Positions 37,109 to 48,003 of a stretch of DNA of 64,000 nt are shown here, in pieces (position 1 is the first letter of the stretch; each line of letters begins with the position of its first letter). Position numbers and translations under genes: made by a program. The notes beneath the pieces are model-generated. The model did not search any database and was not told where the DNA came from. It saw only the letters and a list, made by a program, of their open reading frames with translations. Source of the DNA: Zanthoxylum bungeanum (taxonomy: Eukaryota > Streptophyta > Magnoliopsida > Sapindales > Rutaceae); contig SKCR01049641.1 in the NCBI GenBank assembly GCA_019454045.1, positions 62,001 to 126,000 of the forward strand, read 5' to 3'.

Positions 37109-39188
37109 TGTTGGTTTCTAATTAGGTCCAGGATCGATAATAAGCATGAAAACATTGCAAATACACATCGACGAAGTTGCGGAATACTTACATCGATCGG
37201 TTGAGCGACGCGGTAAGCAACAAAATTTCAGATTCTGCTCCTTGACAGTGGCGTGAACTGCAGTGCAGATTTTGCTCACTGTTTTGGCTTCATTTTTGGT
37301 CCTTCGTCAAGCTCCAAGCTTCGTCGAACGGTTCCCGGCTCATGGGTGAGCTTCCCTATCACCTTCGCATATCTCGTAGTGTGCTAGCACTTTCGGTTTT
37401 TGCCTCAAAAACCCAACTTTTGCTTCCCACTGCTCACGGTTTTGGAGGAAACCAGTGAACAAATAATGCCCCAAGGGCGTGAAGAGTAGAGAGAAAAAGA
37501 GAAGAGAAAGTTGTCTTGGATTGGTTTTAGAAAAATGGTATATCTTTTCTTTATATATTTTCCAAAAATATATTAATGATTTACCAAATAATTTGTCAAA
37601 AGTCAAATGGTGTAAATCAAATAATTGATTTCAAAAATCAAGTCATATACCAAACATTCCAACCACTCCACTAACTCACATCATGTCATATCACTCAATC
37701 AAATTGTCACATCACTTAAAGTGACATGTGATTTGACGCTTGATGTGACCAATGATTTGACGCTTGATGTGACTTGCATGCCGCACTCGAAATCGAAATG
37801 CGAATGCGCTCGCAATCATTCTCGGGCTCGGGTTTGCTAAGTCCTAATTAGCAAATTTTCCGTTGCGTCGTAATTAAATGATTATGCCTAGCGAAATCAC
37901 TATTCACATCGCTAACAAATTAATTCTAAATTAATTCGTTCGCCCGAATTAAAATCCAATTTCAATTCCGCGTCGAAATCCAATTTCATTTAATATATCG
38001 AATATATTAATATAATCGATTAATTCCAAATTAATCGTTCTCTCTCTTTAATGGATATTTTATCCCAGATAAAATATCTCTGCTATTAATCCCAGATTAA
38101 TTTTCTCTCTCTTCTAATTAATCCCAGATTAATTTAGAGTGCGAGTTATACGTCATCGGTGAATCTTTGGGAAGCGACCCATGAGATCCCCATATATGTT
38201 AGCAGTGAATTCGGTCGTCGGACTATCCGAACACGTAAGTACCTCGTACTACGTTTATACCGAATTACAAGACAAGGTTGGCCTCTAGCAAAGCGCCATG
38301 CCTCCCCAATTCTCTGGAAACATCCTTACAGGAATAAGGATCTATATCAAGCGTAGTATACCGTAGTATTGCGTATTTCTGTCCAGCATCGGATGATCAC
38401 GCGCTAGGCCTGGGGCTGGAAATGTGTCTGCCCCGTACGAAGCACATGTCGGATGTCTGGTAACTAGTCTCTATATCGGATAACTATGACCAAGTCATAT
38501 TATCCTGATGGCTGCAGCACTTAAGATAACTAGTACCGTATCCTATGTGACCATCATCTCCATATAACTGGAGTGACACTTCCATCTTGACATCACACCC
38601 AACACATTACGATTCTCCATATACCCAGTATTGGCGTACACAGAACTTGTTAAAGCCCTGGACAATCTCAACCAAAGTATATTGATTGTCGTATGTATTA
38701 GCGGTGCAAGTCTCAGGTTAAGACCAAATACACCTACCCTGACTTCGGACTTCCATAGACACATAATCATACTACCAATGGAATTCTGATGGGGTCTTAT
38801 CCAGAGCGAAGCTGTTTCCCGTACCATCGGTAAAACACAATCTCCTATTACACTTGCATGAGTATCCTATACCCAAATATATGAGAACTATGCCGTTGTG
38901 CTCTTACAAACGCGCACAAGTGTAATACTAGTCTTTTACGTATTTATCGATGTCTAATCTTGATAATACTCTGACTAGGGATATTTAATGATTTATCCTT
39001 CATGGACTGATACTGTCTCATATCATTCTCCGTCCAGGAATAAATCATAGGGACCTCTCATCATTTATACATCTAGTTGATCTAATCACCAATGATAAGA
39101 GTGCAATCTCCTTTGTCACATAGTTAATTTGTACAACAACACCATGATCTGTACAAATAGTGACGCTATGGGTCATAATTGTCCAACA
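37109..39188 (-). repeat. E6 5' LTR (2080 bp)
   Basis: TGTTGGTTTCTAATTAGG to TTGTCCAACA. GTAAGT on the sense strand at 37186-37191. Hairpin array 37833-38134. Confidence 0.95.
37833..38134 (-). repeat. E6 5' LTR hairpin array
   Basis: The first hairpin reads TTTGCTAAGT-CCT-AATTAGCAAA (37833-37855). Relative to the sister LTR at 29730 the third pair changed from C:G to T:A on both arms, so pairing is kept. Both are C-to-T type changes and may simply be deamination. Confidence 0.8.
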
Positions 39189-39193
39189 AGAGG
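39189..39193. repeat. E6 target-site duplication, right copy (AGAGG)
   Basis: Identical to 29001-29005. Confidence 0.95.
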
Positions 39194-40927
39194 CTCACGG
39201 TTTTACAAGGAGAGAGGAAGAGGAATAATGCAATTTTAGTTTCCAAAACTTATTAAAAAGTGTGTGTGTTGACTTGTTTCAAAAACCAAAAAGCAAGTGT
39301 TACAAAACTTGCCCAACACACTTTAGTTGTGTAAAAGATTACATTTAATGCATCCAACCACTTCCATCATTCTTGTGACAAGTTGATGTAAGTTAGTGAG
39401 TCCCACCACTTTGAATTCAAAATTCAAGTTGGTTCACACAACACACTTTGGGCTCAGTTTCGTTTAATTAGACTAAATGAATTTTCCGTCGCGACGTAAT
39501 TAAATCCAATTTAATTGAATAATAATGCCTCGCAAAATTATTACGGAAGTCGCTTACGAATTAATTATAAAATAATTCGTTCCCTTGAATTAAAATCCAA
39601 TTTTAATTCCGAGTTGAAATCTAATTTCAATTAATATATCTAATATATTATTTTAGCCAATTAAGTAAATTAAATAGAAAAATCCAATTCAACTATTAAA
39701 TTTATTTTACCGATTAATTCCAATTTAACCGCGTTCTCTCCTCTCGATGAATTTTATCCCAGATAAATTCTCGACGCAATTAATCCCAGATTAATTCTTT
39801 CTTTTGATAATTTATTCCCAAGTTAATTATTACCGTAATTAATCTCAGATTAATTTTCTCTCTCATAATTAATCCCAGATTAATTTTGTTCGAGTCAAAT
39901 ATCATCGGTGAATCTTCGGGAAGCGACCCAAGAGATCCCTGGATATGTTGGCAGTAAATACGGTCATCGGACTTTCCAAATATGTGCGTACCCGGTACCA
40001 CGTTTTTACCGATTTAAAAGACATGGTTGGCTTCTAGCAAAACACCGTGCCTACCCAATTCTCCAGAAATATTCTTTAAAGGAATATATAATCTTTATCA
40101 GGCGTAGTATACATAGTATTGTGTATAACGATCCAGTATCGATATCACATGCTAGGCCTGGGGTTGGAATTGTGTCTGCCCCGTACGAAGCATATATCGG
40201 ATCTCTGGTAACTAGTCTCTATAATTGGATAATCATGACCTTGTCATATTATCCCGATAGCTGCAGCATACAAGAGTACCAGTTCCATATCCTGCGTGAT
40301 TATCATCTCCATATGATTGAAGTGATACTTCCATCTTGACATCACATCCAATACACTATGATACTCAGTATACCCAGAAGAGGCGTACACAGAACCTGTT
40401 AAAGCCTCGGACGACCAAAACTAAAGTATATTGATTGTCGCAAGTATTAGCGATGCAAGTCTCAGGTTAAGACCAAATACATATACCCTGATTTGGATTC
40501 CCATAGACACATAGTCATACTACCAATGGGATTCCGAGGGGTCTATCCAGAGTGAAGCTGTTTCCGTATCATCGATAAACAGAACCTCTTATTACACTTG
40601 CATGAGTATCCAATACCCAAATATATGAGAACTATGCCGTTACGCTTCCATAACACATACAAATGTAATACTAGCCTATTCCGCATTATCGATGTCTTGT
40701 CTCGATAATACTATGACTATGGATATTTAATGATTAAACCTTAGTGGATTAATATTGTCTCATATCTTATTAATCCGGTACTAACCATATGGACTTTTAT
40801 CATTTATATAGCTCGGTAATCCAATTACAAATGATAAAAGAGCAATTTCCTTTGTCACATAGTTAATTTGTACAACAACACCATGTTCTATACAAATAGT
40901 GATGCTATGGGTCACAATTGTCAAACA
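39194..40927 (-). repeat. E5 5' LTR, right piece
   Basis: 1734 bp continuing the LTR interrupted at 29005, ending ATTGTCAAACA. With the left piece it gives about 1990 bp. Its hairpin array (39556-39885) is expanded by extra AATTAATC-type stems. A 143-codon plus-strand open frame (39908-40339), antisense to the element, is the longest version of an antisense frame seen in most LTRs. Confidence 0.87.
39556..39885 (-). repeat. E5 LTR hairpin array
   Basis: Older and more mismatched, but with additional ATTAATC-CCA-GATTAAT and similar stems at 39776-39885. Confidence 0.7.
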
Positions 40928-41690
40928 CTACGATCCTGTAAAATAAAGGTAAACGAAATGTAGAGCAGCTACCCACCGGTCTGGTGGACACCGTATGCAC
41001 TCCGATGTTCAAGTCAGTGATGATGATGAATAGAAAGAGAGAATAAAAAGGCTAAAGGTTACCTTGGTCTTCGTAGTTTGATTGGCATAAGGGCGGTAGT
41101 CTTGTGTTTAGGGAGAACTCGAGAGTACAAGAGCCGAATCTCGAGTTTTTGAGTCAAAACTTGAGTTCTGAGTGTTGAATCTTCAGTGCCTTAATCCCTT
41201 AGACCACCTCTCATTTTATAGGCTTTGAAGTAGCCTTCTAGTTGGCTTAAGATTCATTGGAATAGTAGAATTCCAATCATTTTAGGAGAGGGTTGTGGAT
41301 TTGTGATTGAATTAGGAGTACCTAGATATCTTAGGATTAGGTGTAATTCCAATTAGACTTGGATTAGTCCAAGTATTTAGTGATTAATGCTAACAATGTC
41401 TACTGAGACACCGCATAACATAGTCTGTGGTTCTTAGAGGCCTTTCAAGTAGTTTGAAGTTATACGGGCTCGTGGGTCCTAAATGCTAGTCTTGTATAAA
41501 CTCGTCTTTTAGTGACTAGATTCGTGTAGATTGGGCCTCGGTGGCAGCTCAAAACGCCATTCTAGGCCAGATGAAGGCCATGGGTCATGTTTTGGCGCGA
41601 GTCTGATACGTGGGCCTGATACATAATGACATTTGGGTCCCTGACCCAAATTTGGCTGGTACACCACCTGATAAATAGCTTAAGTATTAT
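40928..41690. other. Older flanking DNA, possibly a decayed unrelated LTR
   Basis: Low-copy-looking sequence after the E5 terminus. A strip near 40975-41010 (CCGGTCTGGTGGACACCG, CTCCGATGTTCAAGTCAGTG) and a minus-strand TATAAAA near 41216 look like pieces of unrelated plant retrotransposon LTRs. I see no paired copy, PBS or coding frame, so this is only a suggestion. Confidence 0.3.
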
Positions 41691-41695
41691 TTATC

Positions 41696-41897
41696 ATGAA
41701 AACTTTGAATTCGTTCTCTTTTCCACCTACAGTTTGAATATTATTTATTTTTCCACCTTATAAAATGAGAATGAGTACAAATTATCTATTTAATTTAGGG
41801 AAAATTATTTATTTTTGGAAAATTATTTATTTTCCACCTTATAAAAGTACGCATTTGAATCTTCATGTGGAAAAGGGAACGACTTCAAAGTTTTCAT
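41696..41897. repeat. Inverted-repeat unit, possible MITE
   Basis: 31-bp arms at 41696-41726 and 41867-41897 are inverted copies with two mismatches (ATGAAAACTTTGAA.. to ..TTCAAAGTTTTCAT). The interior is AT-rich and has a direct repeat of TTTCCACCTTATAAAA. No clear target-site duplication was found, so assignment to a DNA-transposon family is not possible. Confidence 0.5.
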
Positions 41898-42221
41898 AGA
41901 AAACGGTAGTTACACTATTTATTAGTAGAAAAATAATAGATTTCATATATTATATTATATCTTGAATCATTGTCTCATTACACTCAATTTTTTATTTTTT
42001 ATTTTTAGTTCATATGTATATCTATAGTAATTGCGAAAGATATGATATAGAAAAAAACTAAGTTCTAAGCCAGAGGCGCGGCCTTAAGTTTTTCTGAATA
42101 TTAGGGACTATACAAGTTTCTAAAATGGGATCTCCATCAATAAATAATAATAAAAATTAAAATTTTTATTGCATTCTTAAAATTTGAAATTTCTTCAAAT
42201 TTTAGAATATCAACTAATCAT
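41898..42221. other. AT-rich intergenic stretch
   Basis: Long A/T runs and no frame, repeat pair or RNA gene that I recognise. Confidence 0.5.
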
Positions 42222-42232
42222 TTGTGTGAACG
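42222..42232. repeat. SINE target-site duplication, left copy
   Basis: TTGTGTGAACG, repeated exactly at 42413-42423. Confidence 0.9.
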
Positions 42233-42412
42233 GTGTCCCCAAGAGGTGTGGTTTGGTGGCAATGAGCCTAAGATTTGATTGTCAGGCTTGAGGTTCAAGT
42301 TCATGTGGTGCATTTATTGTAAGATCCTGGGGTAGCCGAAGGTTTTATTTGCTCCGTTTAAGCCTGAATTTGGTGGTTTGGCGGTGGGATTTCCAACGTT
42401 TTTAAATAAAAA
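42233..42412 (+). mobile_element. tRNA-derived SINE (180 bp)
   Basis: A Pol III promoter-like head: box A TGGTTTGGTGG at 42249-42259 and box B GGTTCAAGTTC at 42292-42302, 32 bases apart, as in tRNA-derived SINEs. The unit ends in an A-rich tail (TTTAAATAAAAA). It is bracketed by a perfect 11-bp duplication, which fits LINE-assisted insertion. The SINE family cannot be named from the sequence. Open frames crossing it on the minus strand are incidental. Confidence 0.85.
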
Positions 42413-42423
42413 TTGTGTGAACG
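42413..42423. repeat. SINE target-site duplication, right copy
   Basis: TTGTGTGAACG, identical to the left copy. Confidence 0.9.
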
Positions 42424-43365
42424 TGACATGATCCAAGTATCCAATCCACCTCGAGTTCCTAAGAAGATGTCCAATAAGAAATTCAAGCCCAAAGATATTA
42501 AGCCAAGTGTGAGTAAAAGTGAATCCAAATAGATCAAGTATGATAATAACATGAAGGGATCCAAGAATTATAAGAAGAGGCCTCCAAGACCGTGAGAATT
42601 TGTTGTTGTTAGCCGAATATGACATTAGATATGTTATTATTTTTTTTTATATTTTAATTTTATTCAACGTGAGCCTCGCAATTGGGTTCCAATTCACAAT
42701 TGTGAATTGTAACAACAATTGTGACGTGAATTGGGTTCCAACAATTCTTATTAAATGATTGATGATCTTTGTGCCGAGTATAAAACCTGTTCAAAATTCT
42801 TTCAATGCATCATCAATAATTTTTAAGATGAGATCCTTAAGAATTTGTGAACTTTAGAAGATATTGTCCCAATAAAATTGTGAAAGAAATTCTTGGGGTT
42901 CCATTTCCATGTTGATTCACATCAGAACAGCTCATGCATATGTCTTTTGCAAATGGATGATGACTTTCAACGATTTTCGAATTGAGATTTCTGTAATTGT
43001 TGAGAGCAAATCGATTACAAATAAATAATTGGGGCAAAATGTTGGACCATATATATATATATATATGAAGTCAATTGGTCAGCCCGATAGTTTAGGTATT
43101 GAGCTCATTTAATATCTATGTATCCAATAAATTTTGCATTGACTTTATGCCAACTCTTAAGAGTTGACCTTGTGTTAAGTGACACGGCCGGTAGACAAGG
43201 CTCGTTGACCTTACTCACACACGGTATTATCTAATCACATTTTTCAATAATTGCAATTCTTCAAGGAACCTTTAGATTTATTGTCAACGGTTTCAAATGC
43301 CAAACACTATTTTAATTCCGTCACTACCGCACTCATGGTTAGCCTTGATGAGTGATTTAAATATA
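42424..43365. other. Unassigned flanking DNA
   Basis: No gene recognised. It contains a duplicated AATTGGGTTCCAA word flanking a palindromic strip (AATTCACAATTGTGAATT) near 42690-42735, and a short (TA)n run at about 43046-43068. Minus-strand frames at 42314-42625 and 42837-43037 have no recognisable domain. Confidence 0.5.
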
Positions 43366-43370
43366 TACTT
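43366..43370. repeat. G1 target-site duplication, left copy (TACTT)
   Basis: TACTT directly before the G1 terminus TGTTGACGG; the same 5-mer is at 61553-61557. Confidence 0.93.
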
Positions 43371-44106
43371 TGTTGACGGCTGATTTTGGTCTCAGGGGCA
43401 ATATGAGAATATCACTCCCGAGACTAATCCTCCCTCAATAGTGAATTTGTTTGGTTATGGGGGACCAAAAGCAAATTTAGCAAAAGACAGATAAATGCAC
43501 CAATCAACAAGGAGATTTAACGTGGTTCGGTGGATCTTGGTCCGACCTACGTCCACGGGCACAAAAAGGATGATACTTTTATTACTCAAACACGCTTCTC
43601 AGCTCTCTCTTTTGTTTACAAGTCAGAGCTTGATGATTCTGATCACTAATTTTATGATGCCTTTTACACATACTATGCCCTCCTATTTATAATAACACAG
43701 AAATCAGACTCCTATTTGTATAAGAAATCCTAGTTGAACTTTAGTCTTCTTTCCTTGCAAGGATTCCCAGTCTGATTTTCCCTTCTCTTTTCTTATTCCT
43801 TTTCGGATTCTGACTTTATTTCCTTGTGAGAGTAGGATAATTCGTTTTATCTTATCCGCAAGAATGGGGTGTCGTCATCTTGAACACGTCTCACCATCTG
43901 GTCGGTCTTCATGAGGTCGGTCATGGCAATCTTTTATGCTGAGAGTGTTTCTGCCGACCTTATAGTGCTCGGTCATCCGAATCAAAGTGGTCGGTCTTTA
44001 TATGTTATGGTCGGGTCGGCTTTGATGATCTTAACCAGTCAGGGAATTACCCTTCTGTCCTCGTCGTGCTGCCTTAAATGTCATAGTGCCTGAAAACACC
44101 ATCAAA
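43371..44106 (-). repeat. G1 3' LTR
   Basis: TGTTGACGGCTG to about CACCATCAAAT. The last bases differ from the partner LTR (CATCAACA), so the inner edge is certain only to 1-2 bp. A purine-rich stretch (AGGGGACAAA on the minus strand, about 44107-44116) adjoins it as the polypurine tract. Confidence 0.9.
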
Positions 44107-44157
44107 TTTGTCCCCTAGTTCTCGGTTCCAACAAGTGTGCAAGTTGGTGCCGGGAAC

Positions 44158-44167
44158 TATATAAAAA
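44158..44167 (+). promoter_or_regulatory. TATA box of the G1 antisense gene
   Basis: TATATAAAAA in the plus orientation, about 50 bp inside the internal region from the 3' LTR and about 530 bp before the first inferred splice donor. Transcription would start near 44190 and run antisense to G1. Confidence 0.55.
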
Positions 44168-46642
44168 GATGGTGTTTCTGATTTGCTCTGTTGGAGGTCG
44201 GTCCGGTGTCGAGAAATGTTTTGTCGCCTCTTTTCAAGTGCTTTGTCTTGAGACACGCAACAGTCACATCCGCTTAAATGCCTATCAAATCAACTTTAGG
44301 GTTTCTTCTAAGTTCGACACTTGTCAAACATCCGCCGGGTTCCCGCCAAAAAGGAAACGAATCGACCGTGTGGAGGCGTCTTCACAGTGGGCTGATCTCA
44401 GCCGTCTGTTCAAACTTGGGAGACCTCTTTTGCAGTTGACACCTGGCGTTCATCCGGGTTCTTCCTTTAGATCCAACGGTCATGAGCGTCCTGGTTATGA
44501 CTATAAGAAGGCGAGGCTTTCACTGTTCCATCTTTTTCGGCAATTTCTCCTTCTTTCCTGAAAACATCTCCGTGATTCGCCCAACTCCGTGTTCTCGAAG
44601 TTCAACCGCGGGTTTTTTCTTTTTCTTTGCTGCGAACATAAGGAACGGGCACAACCGTACTGCACAACCTCCTGTTTTTTCCGAGAAGAACAAGTAAGTC
44701 CTCTGAACGACCTCTTCCTTTATCTTTGTGTTTATGAATCTGTGTTTGCTGCTCATTTTTGAGTGTTTGCTAGGGAAAGATTTATGGTTTGCTGGGTTCC
44801 GCTTTAGGGCACTTTAGAGACCACCTGTTTTAGCTAATCATGGAAACCGTGAGTAGTTCCTTTTAGCTATAGACTGACTTCCCCTTCCTTCTTTGTTTTT
44901 CAGGGTGTCAGTGATGTCTGACAGCAGTTCCTCCCCTGAAAAGCCTGCTAAAATCTCAACTCCCCCTGCTGAGGAGCTCTCTTCGGGCTCGGGGGCACCT
45001 AGTGTAGAAGACCTTGACACTACGCCTACTCCTCCTGAGATCGAACAGGACTCCTACCATCAGAGGGTTCCTCGGAAGGACCCAGAGCCCGGTGACCTTG
45101 GCTCGTCGGCTCTGGATATGAACCGTCCTTCCAAAATAACTGAAGACGATCTTGCCCTTCTTCGAAAGTGATATAGTATTCCGATAGATATCGCCCTTGA
45201 AGTTCCCGGTCCTATGGATCGCGCTAGAGAACCTGACGAGGGCTCGGTGGCACTTCTTCCTGCCTTTTTTGAGTGTGGGCTGCGGCTGCCGATTCAACCT
45301 TATTTCGCTTGGATGCTGGTCGAGATGGAGATCGCCCCCTGTCAGCTGAGTCTAAACAGTTCGAGGATTCTGGCCGGGTTGTATGTAGCTTGGCATCGGG
45401 CAGGACTCGGTGAGCCTTCCTTTGAAGAGGTGAAGAGGGTATACCGTTTGAAGGCCAACCCAAAGGCTCATCATGGTTGGTACTACCTTTCCGCTTACAA
45501 CAGTTCGTTAAACGTCGTCCAGAAGCTCCCTGACTCCAATAAGAACTTCAAAGATCTCTGGTTCTGGGCCACTGGGGATTGGGGACGGACCATGAGGTCA
45601 GATGAAGGGGAGATCTTGGTACCGGATATCTTCAGGGCGGGAGGTTAGGAGACCGACCCTTTAGCTTCTCTTCCTTTATCTTTTCTTTGTTTGGATTCTT
45701 ACCCTTTTTCTTCTATTCTTCCTAGCCTGTTGGAGAGATGCTCCCAAAGTTTCCCATCAGGTCCGGCGGCGAGTATTCTGGGCTCGTCGGTACGCTGCTC
45801 ACTGGAGGGAATTGGTTAATGATGCGGCCTTTGTTGAGTCGGGCCTTACTCGGACCGTCCCTTCGGAGGTCTCAGGTCGGATAGGTAGATGTTTGCTGAC
45901 TGTTTAGTTTGATTTCCCTGTTTGTTTTGTAGTGTTTGATGTCTTTGTTATATGCTCGGGTCCTGATTTCCTTTTCCTCCCTTTCTTGTAGGCATGTCAA
46001 AGAGGCCAAAGTTTCTCGAGAAGTTGGCCGGTACTATGAAGAAGGCCGGTCATGCGGAAACTGGAACTTCCCGGGCACAACCTGACCCTGCTGGGGCTGA
46101 GAGGGCGTCTCAAGGGAAACTTCAGTCGGCTGCTCTGGGTCTATCTTCTCCTCGTGCGCAGTCGTCAGGATCTGCTCGTCTTGTTAGTCCACCGAAACCT
46201 CTTAGGAAGAGGAGGCGTCAGTTTGGGTCGGAGGAGACCGAGTTGGTTCAAGAGGAGGAGGAGGATCCTGTCCCGGGCAAGAAGAATGACGTTCGTCGGG
46301 GGAAAAAATCATCCGTGGGCTCCTCCAAGAAGCGAAAGGGTCCTGTAATCCTCGGGGTGGATGATTTGGGAGAAGGCATCCGGGAGGCTACTTCTCATTT
46401 AGTGCCGGCTTTCAATGAATTGGCCGAGGTGATTCCCCCGGGGGAGGTTTCAAGATATGAGGACATCTCGCCCGAAGCTGTGGTGACCGAGATGAGCTCT
46501 CAAATGGCAAATGTAGTTTTATTCTTCTTTTTTTTTTTGACTTCGGTTCTCGGTCTTCTTCATATCATATCTCGACCCCTTTTTTTTTTGTGCAGGCTAC
46601 TTACCTTATGGCCAAGAACAAAGACCTTCTTCTGAGTCTGTT

Positions 46643-46647
46643 GTCCT
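46643..46647. repeat. E7 target site, left copy (GTCCT, diverged)
   Basis: GTCCT before the E7 LTR versus ATCCG after it (56628-56632). Both are one change from GTCCG, and with GTCCG the reading frame of the interrupted exon continues correctly. Confidence 0.6.
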
Positions 46648-47702
46648 TGTTGGACAAAATGACCCATAGCGTCACTATTTGCACAGATCATTGTGTTGTT
46701 GTAGCAAATTAACTATGTGACAAGGAAATTGCACTCTCATCATTTGTGATTAGATCACCATAGATATATAAATGAAGAGAGGTCCCTATGATTAGTTCCT
46801 GGACTGAGAATGATATGAGACAGTATCAGTCCCCGAAGGATTAATCATTAAATATCCCTAGCCGGAGTATTATCGAGACTGGACATCGATAATGCGGAAT
46901 AGGCTAGTATTGCACTTGTGTGCGTTGTGAGGGCACAACGGTATAGTTCTCATATATATAAGTATTAGATACTTATGCAAGTGCGATAGGAGGTCGTGTT
47001 TCACCGATGGTACGGGAAACAGCTTCGCTCTGGATAGACCCCTCGGAATCCCATTGGTATTATGACTATGTGTCTATGGGAGGCCGAAATCAAGGTAGGT
47101 GTGTATAGTCTTAACCTGAGACTTGCATCGCTAATACTTGCGATAATCGGTAGACTTTGGTCTTGGTGGTACAGGGCTTTAACCGGTTCTGCGTACACCA
47201 CTTCTGGGTTTATCAGAGAGTCGTAGTGTATTGGGTGTGATGTCAAGACGGAAGTATCACTTCAGTCATATTGGAGATGATGTCACGCAGGATACGGTAC
47301 TAGTGCTCTTGAGTGTTGCGCAACCAATCGGGATATTGTGACCAGGTCATGAATATCAGATTATAGAGACTATGTTACCAGGCATCCGATATGTGCTTCG
47401 GACGGGTAGACACTTATCCAGCCCCAGCCCTAGCACGTGACTATCCGATACTGGCCGATATACACAATACTTTGGTATACTACGCTTGATACAGATCTAT
47501 ATATTCCTGTAAGAATATTTCTAGAGAATTGGGTAGGCATGTCGCTTTGCTAGAAGCCAACCTTGTCTTGTAAATTGGTATAAACGTAGTACGAGGTACT
47601 CACGTGTTCGGATAGTCCGACGACCGTATTTACTGCCAACATATCCGGAGATCTCATGGGTCGGTTCCTGAAGATACACCGATGACGTATGACTCACACT
47701 TT

Positions 47703-48003
47703 AATTAATCTGGGATTAATTCGATGAGGGAGAAAATTAATCTGGGATTAATTACGGAATATTTTATCTGGGATAAAATATAAATTAAAGAGAGAAAACG
47801 ATTAATTTGGAATTAATCGGTAAATTAATATATTTGATATATTAAACGAAATTGGATTTCGACGCGGAATTAAAATTAGATTTTAATTCGGGCGAACGAA
47901 TTAATTTAGAATTAATTCGTTAAGCGATGTGAATAGTGATTTCGCTAGACGTGATCATTTAATTACGACGCAACGGAAAATTCGTTAATTTGGAATTAGC
48001 GAA
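47703..48003 (+). repeat. E7 5' LTR three-base-loop hairpin array (reference copy)
   Basis: Consecutive stems read directly (arm, loop, arm): 47703-47721 8 bp TGG; 47735-47753 8 bp TGG; 47759-47781 10 bp TGG; 47799-47819 9 bp TGG; 47825-47845 9 bp TTG; 47847-47861 6 bp TGG; 47867-47889 10 bp TAG; 47895-47921 12 bp TAG; 47981-48003 10 bp TGG with one T.G pair. Stem sequences differ from one another, while loop size and the T-R-G loop are shared by most. Each full LTR in the window has the same series. Confidence 0.88.

Larger units (their letters stand above)
29006..39188 (-). mobile_element. E6: complete Ty1/copia LTR retrotransposon (10,183 bp)
   Basis: The only copy entirely in the window with nothing inserted in it. 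Order, reading right to left: 5' LTR 37109-39188, PBS 37095-37107, leader to about 34500, gag remnant, integrase, RT and RNase H remnants, polypurine tract 31087-31097, 3' LTR 29006-31086. LTRs are 2080 and 2081 bp and about 95-97% alike by eye. A perfect AGAGG duplication brackets it inside E5's LTR. Coding regions are broken throughout. Confidence 0.95.
22297..40927 (-). mobile_element. E5: oldest visible Copia copy, interrupted twice
   Basis: 3' LTR fragment 22297-22886, polypurine tract 22887-22897, pol and gag remnants, leader, PBS 28737-28748, and 5' LTR 28750-29005 plus 39194-40927 (split by E6). The surviving 590 bp of the 3' LTR and the matching end of the 5' LTR (40338-40927) have exactly the same length and look about 95% alike, more diverged than the E2 or E7 pairs. 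This agrees with E5 being the outer layer. It is nonetheless the copy with the best-preserved coding text and lacks the lesions shared by the others. Confidence 0.87.

Noticed and set aside
42237..42310. Functional tRNA gene
   Set aside because: Box A and box B are present but no cloverleaf or acceptor stem is seen, and the unit has an A-rich tail and 11-bp duplication, so it is a SINE.
42314..42625. A 103-codon minus-strand frame as a protein gene
   Set aside because: It crosses the SINE and its duplication, is low in complexity and has no recognised domain.
43046..43068. (TA)n run as a regulatory feature
   Set aside because: A short dinucleotide microsatellite with no supporting context.
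44893..46635. Possible host gene with introns
   Set aside because: It lies inside a G1 element with a perfect duplication, is antisense to gag, resembles the Transposase_28 domain of gypsy elements and is broken, so it is an element gene.
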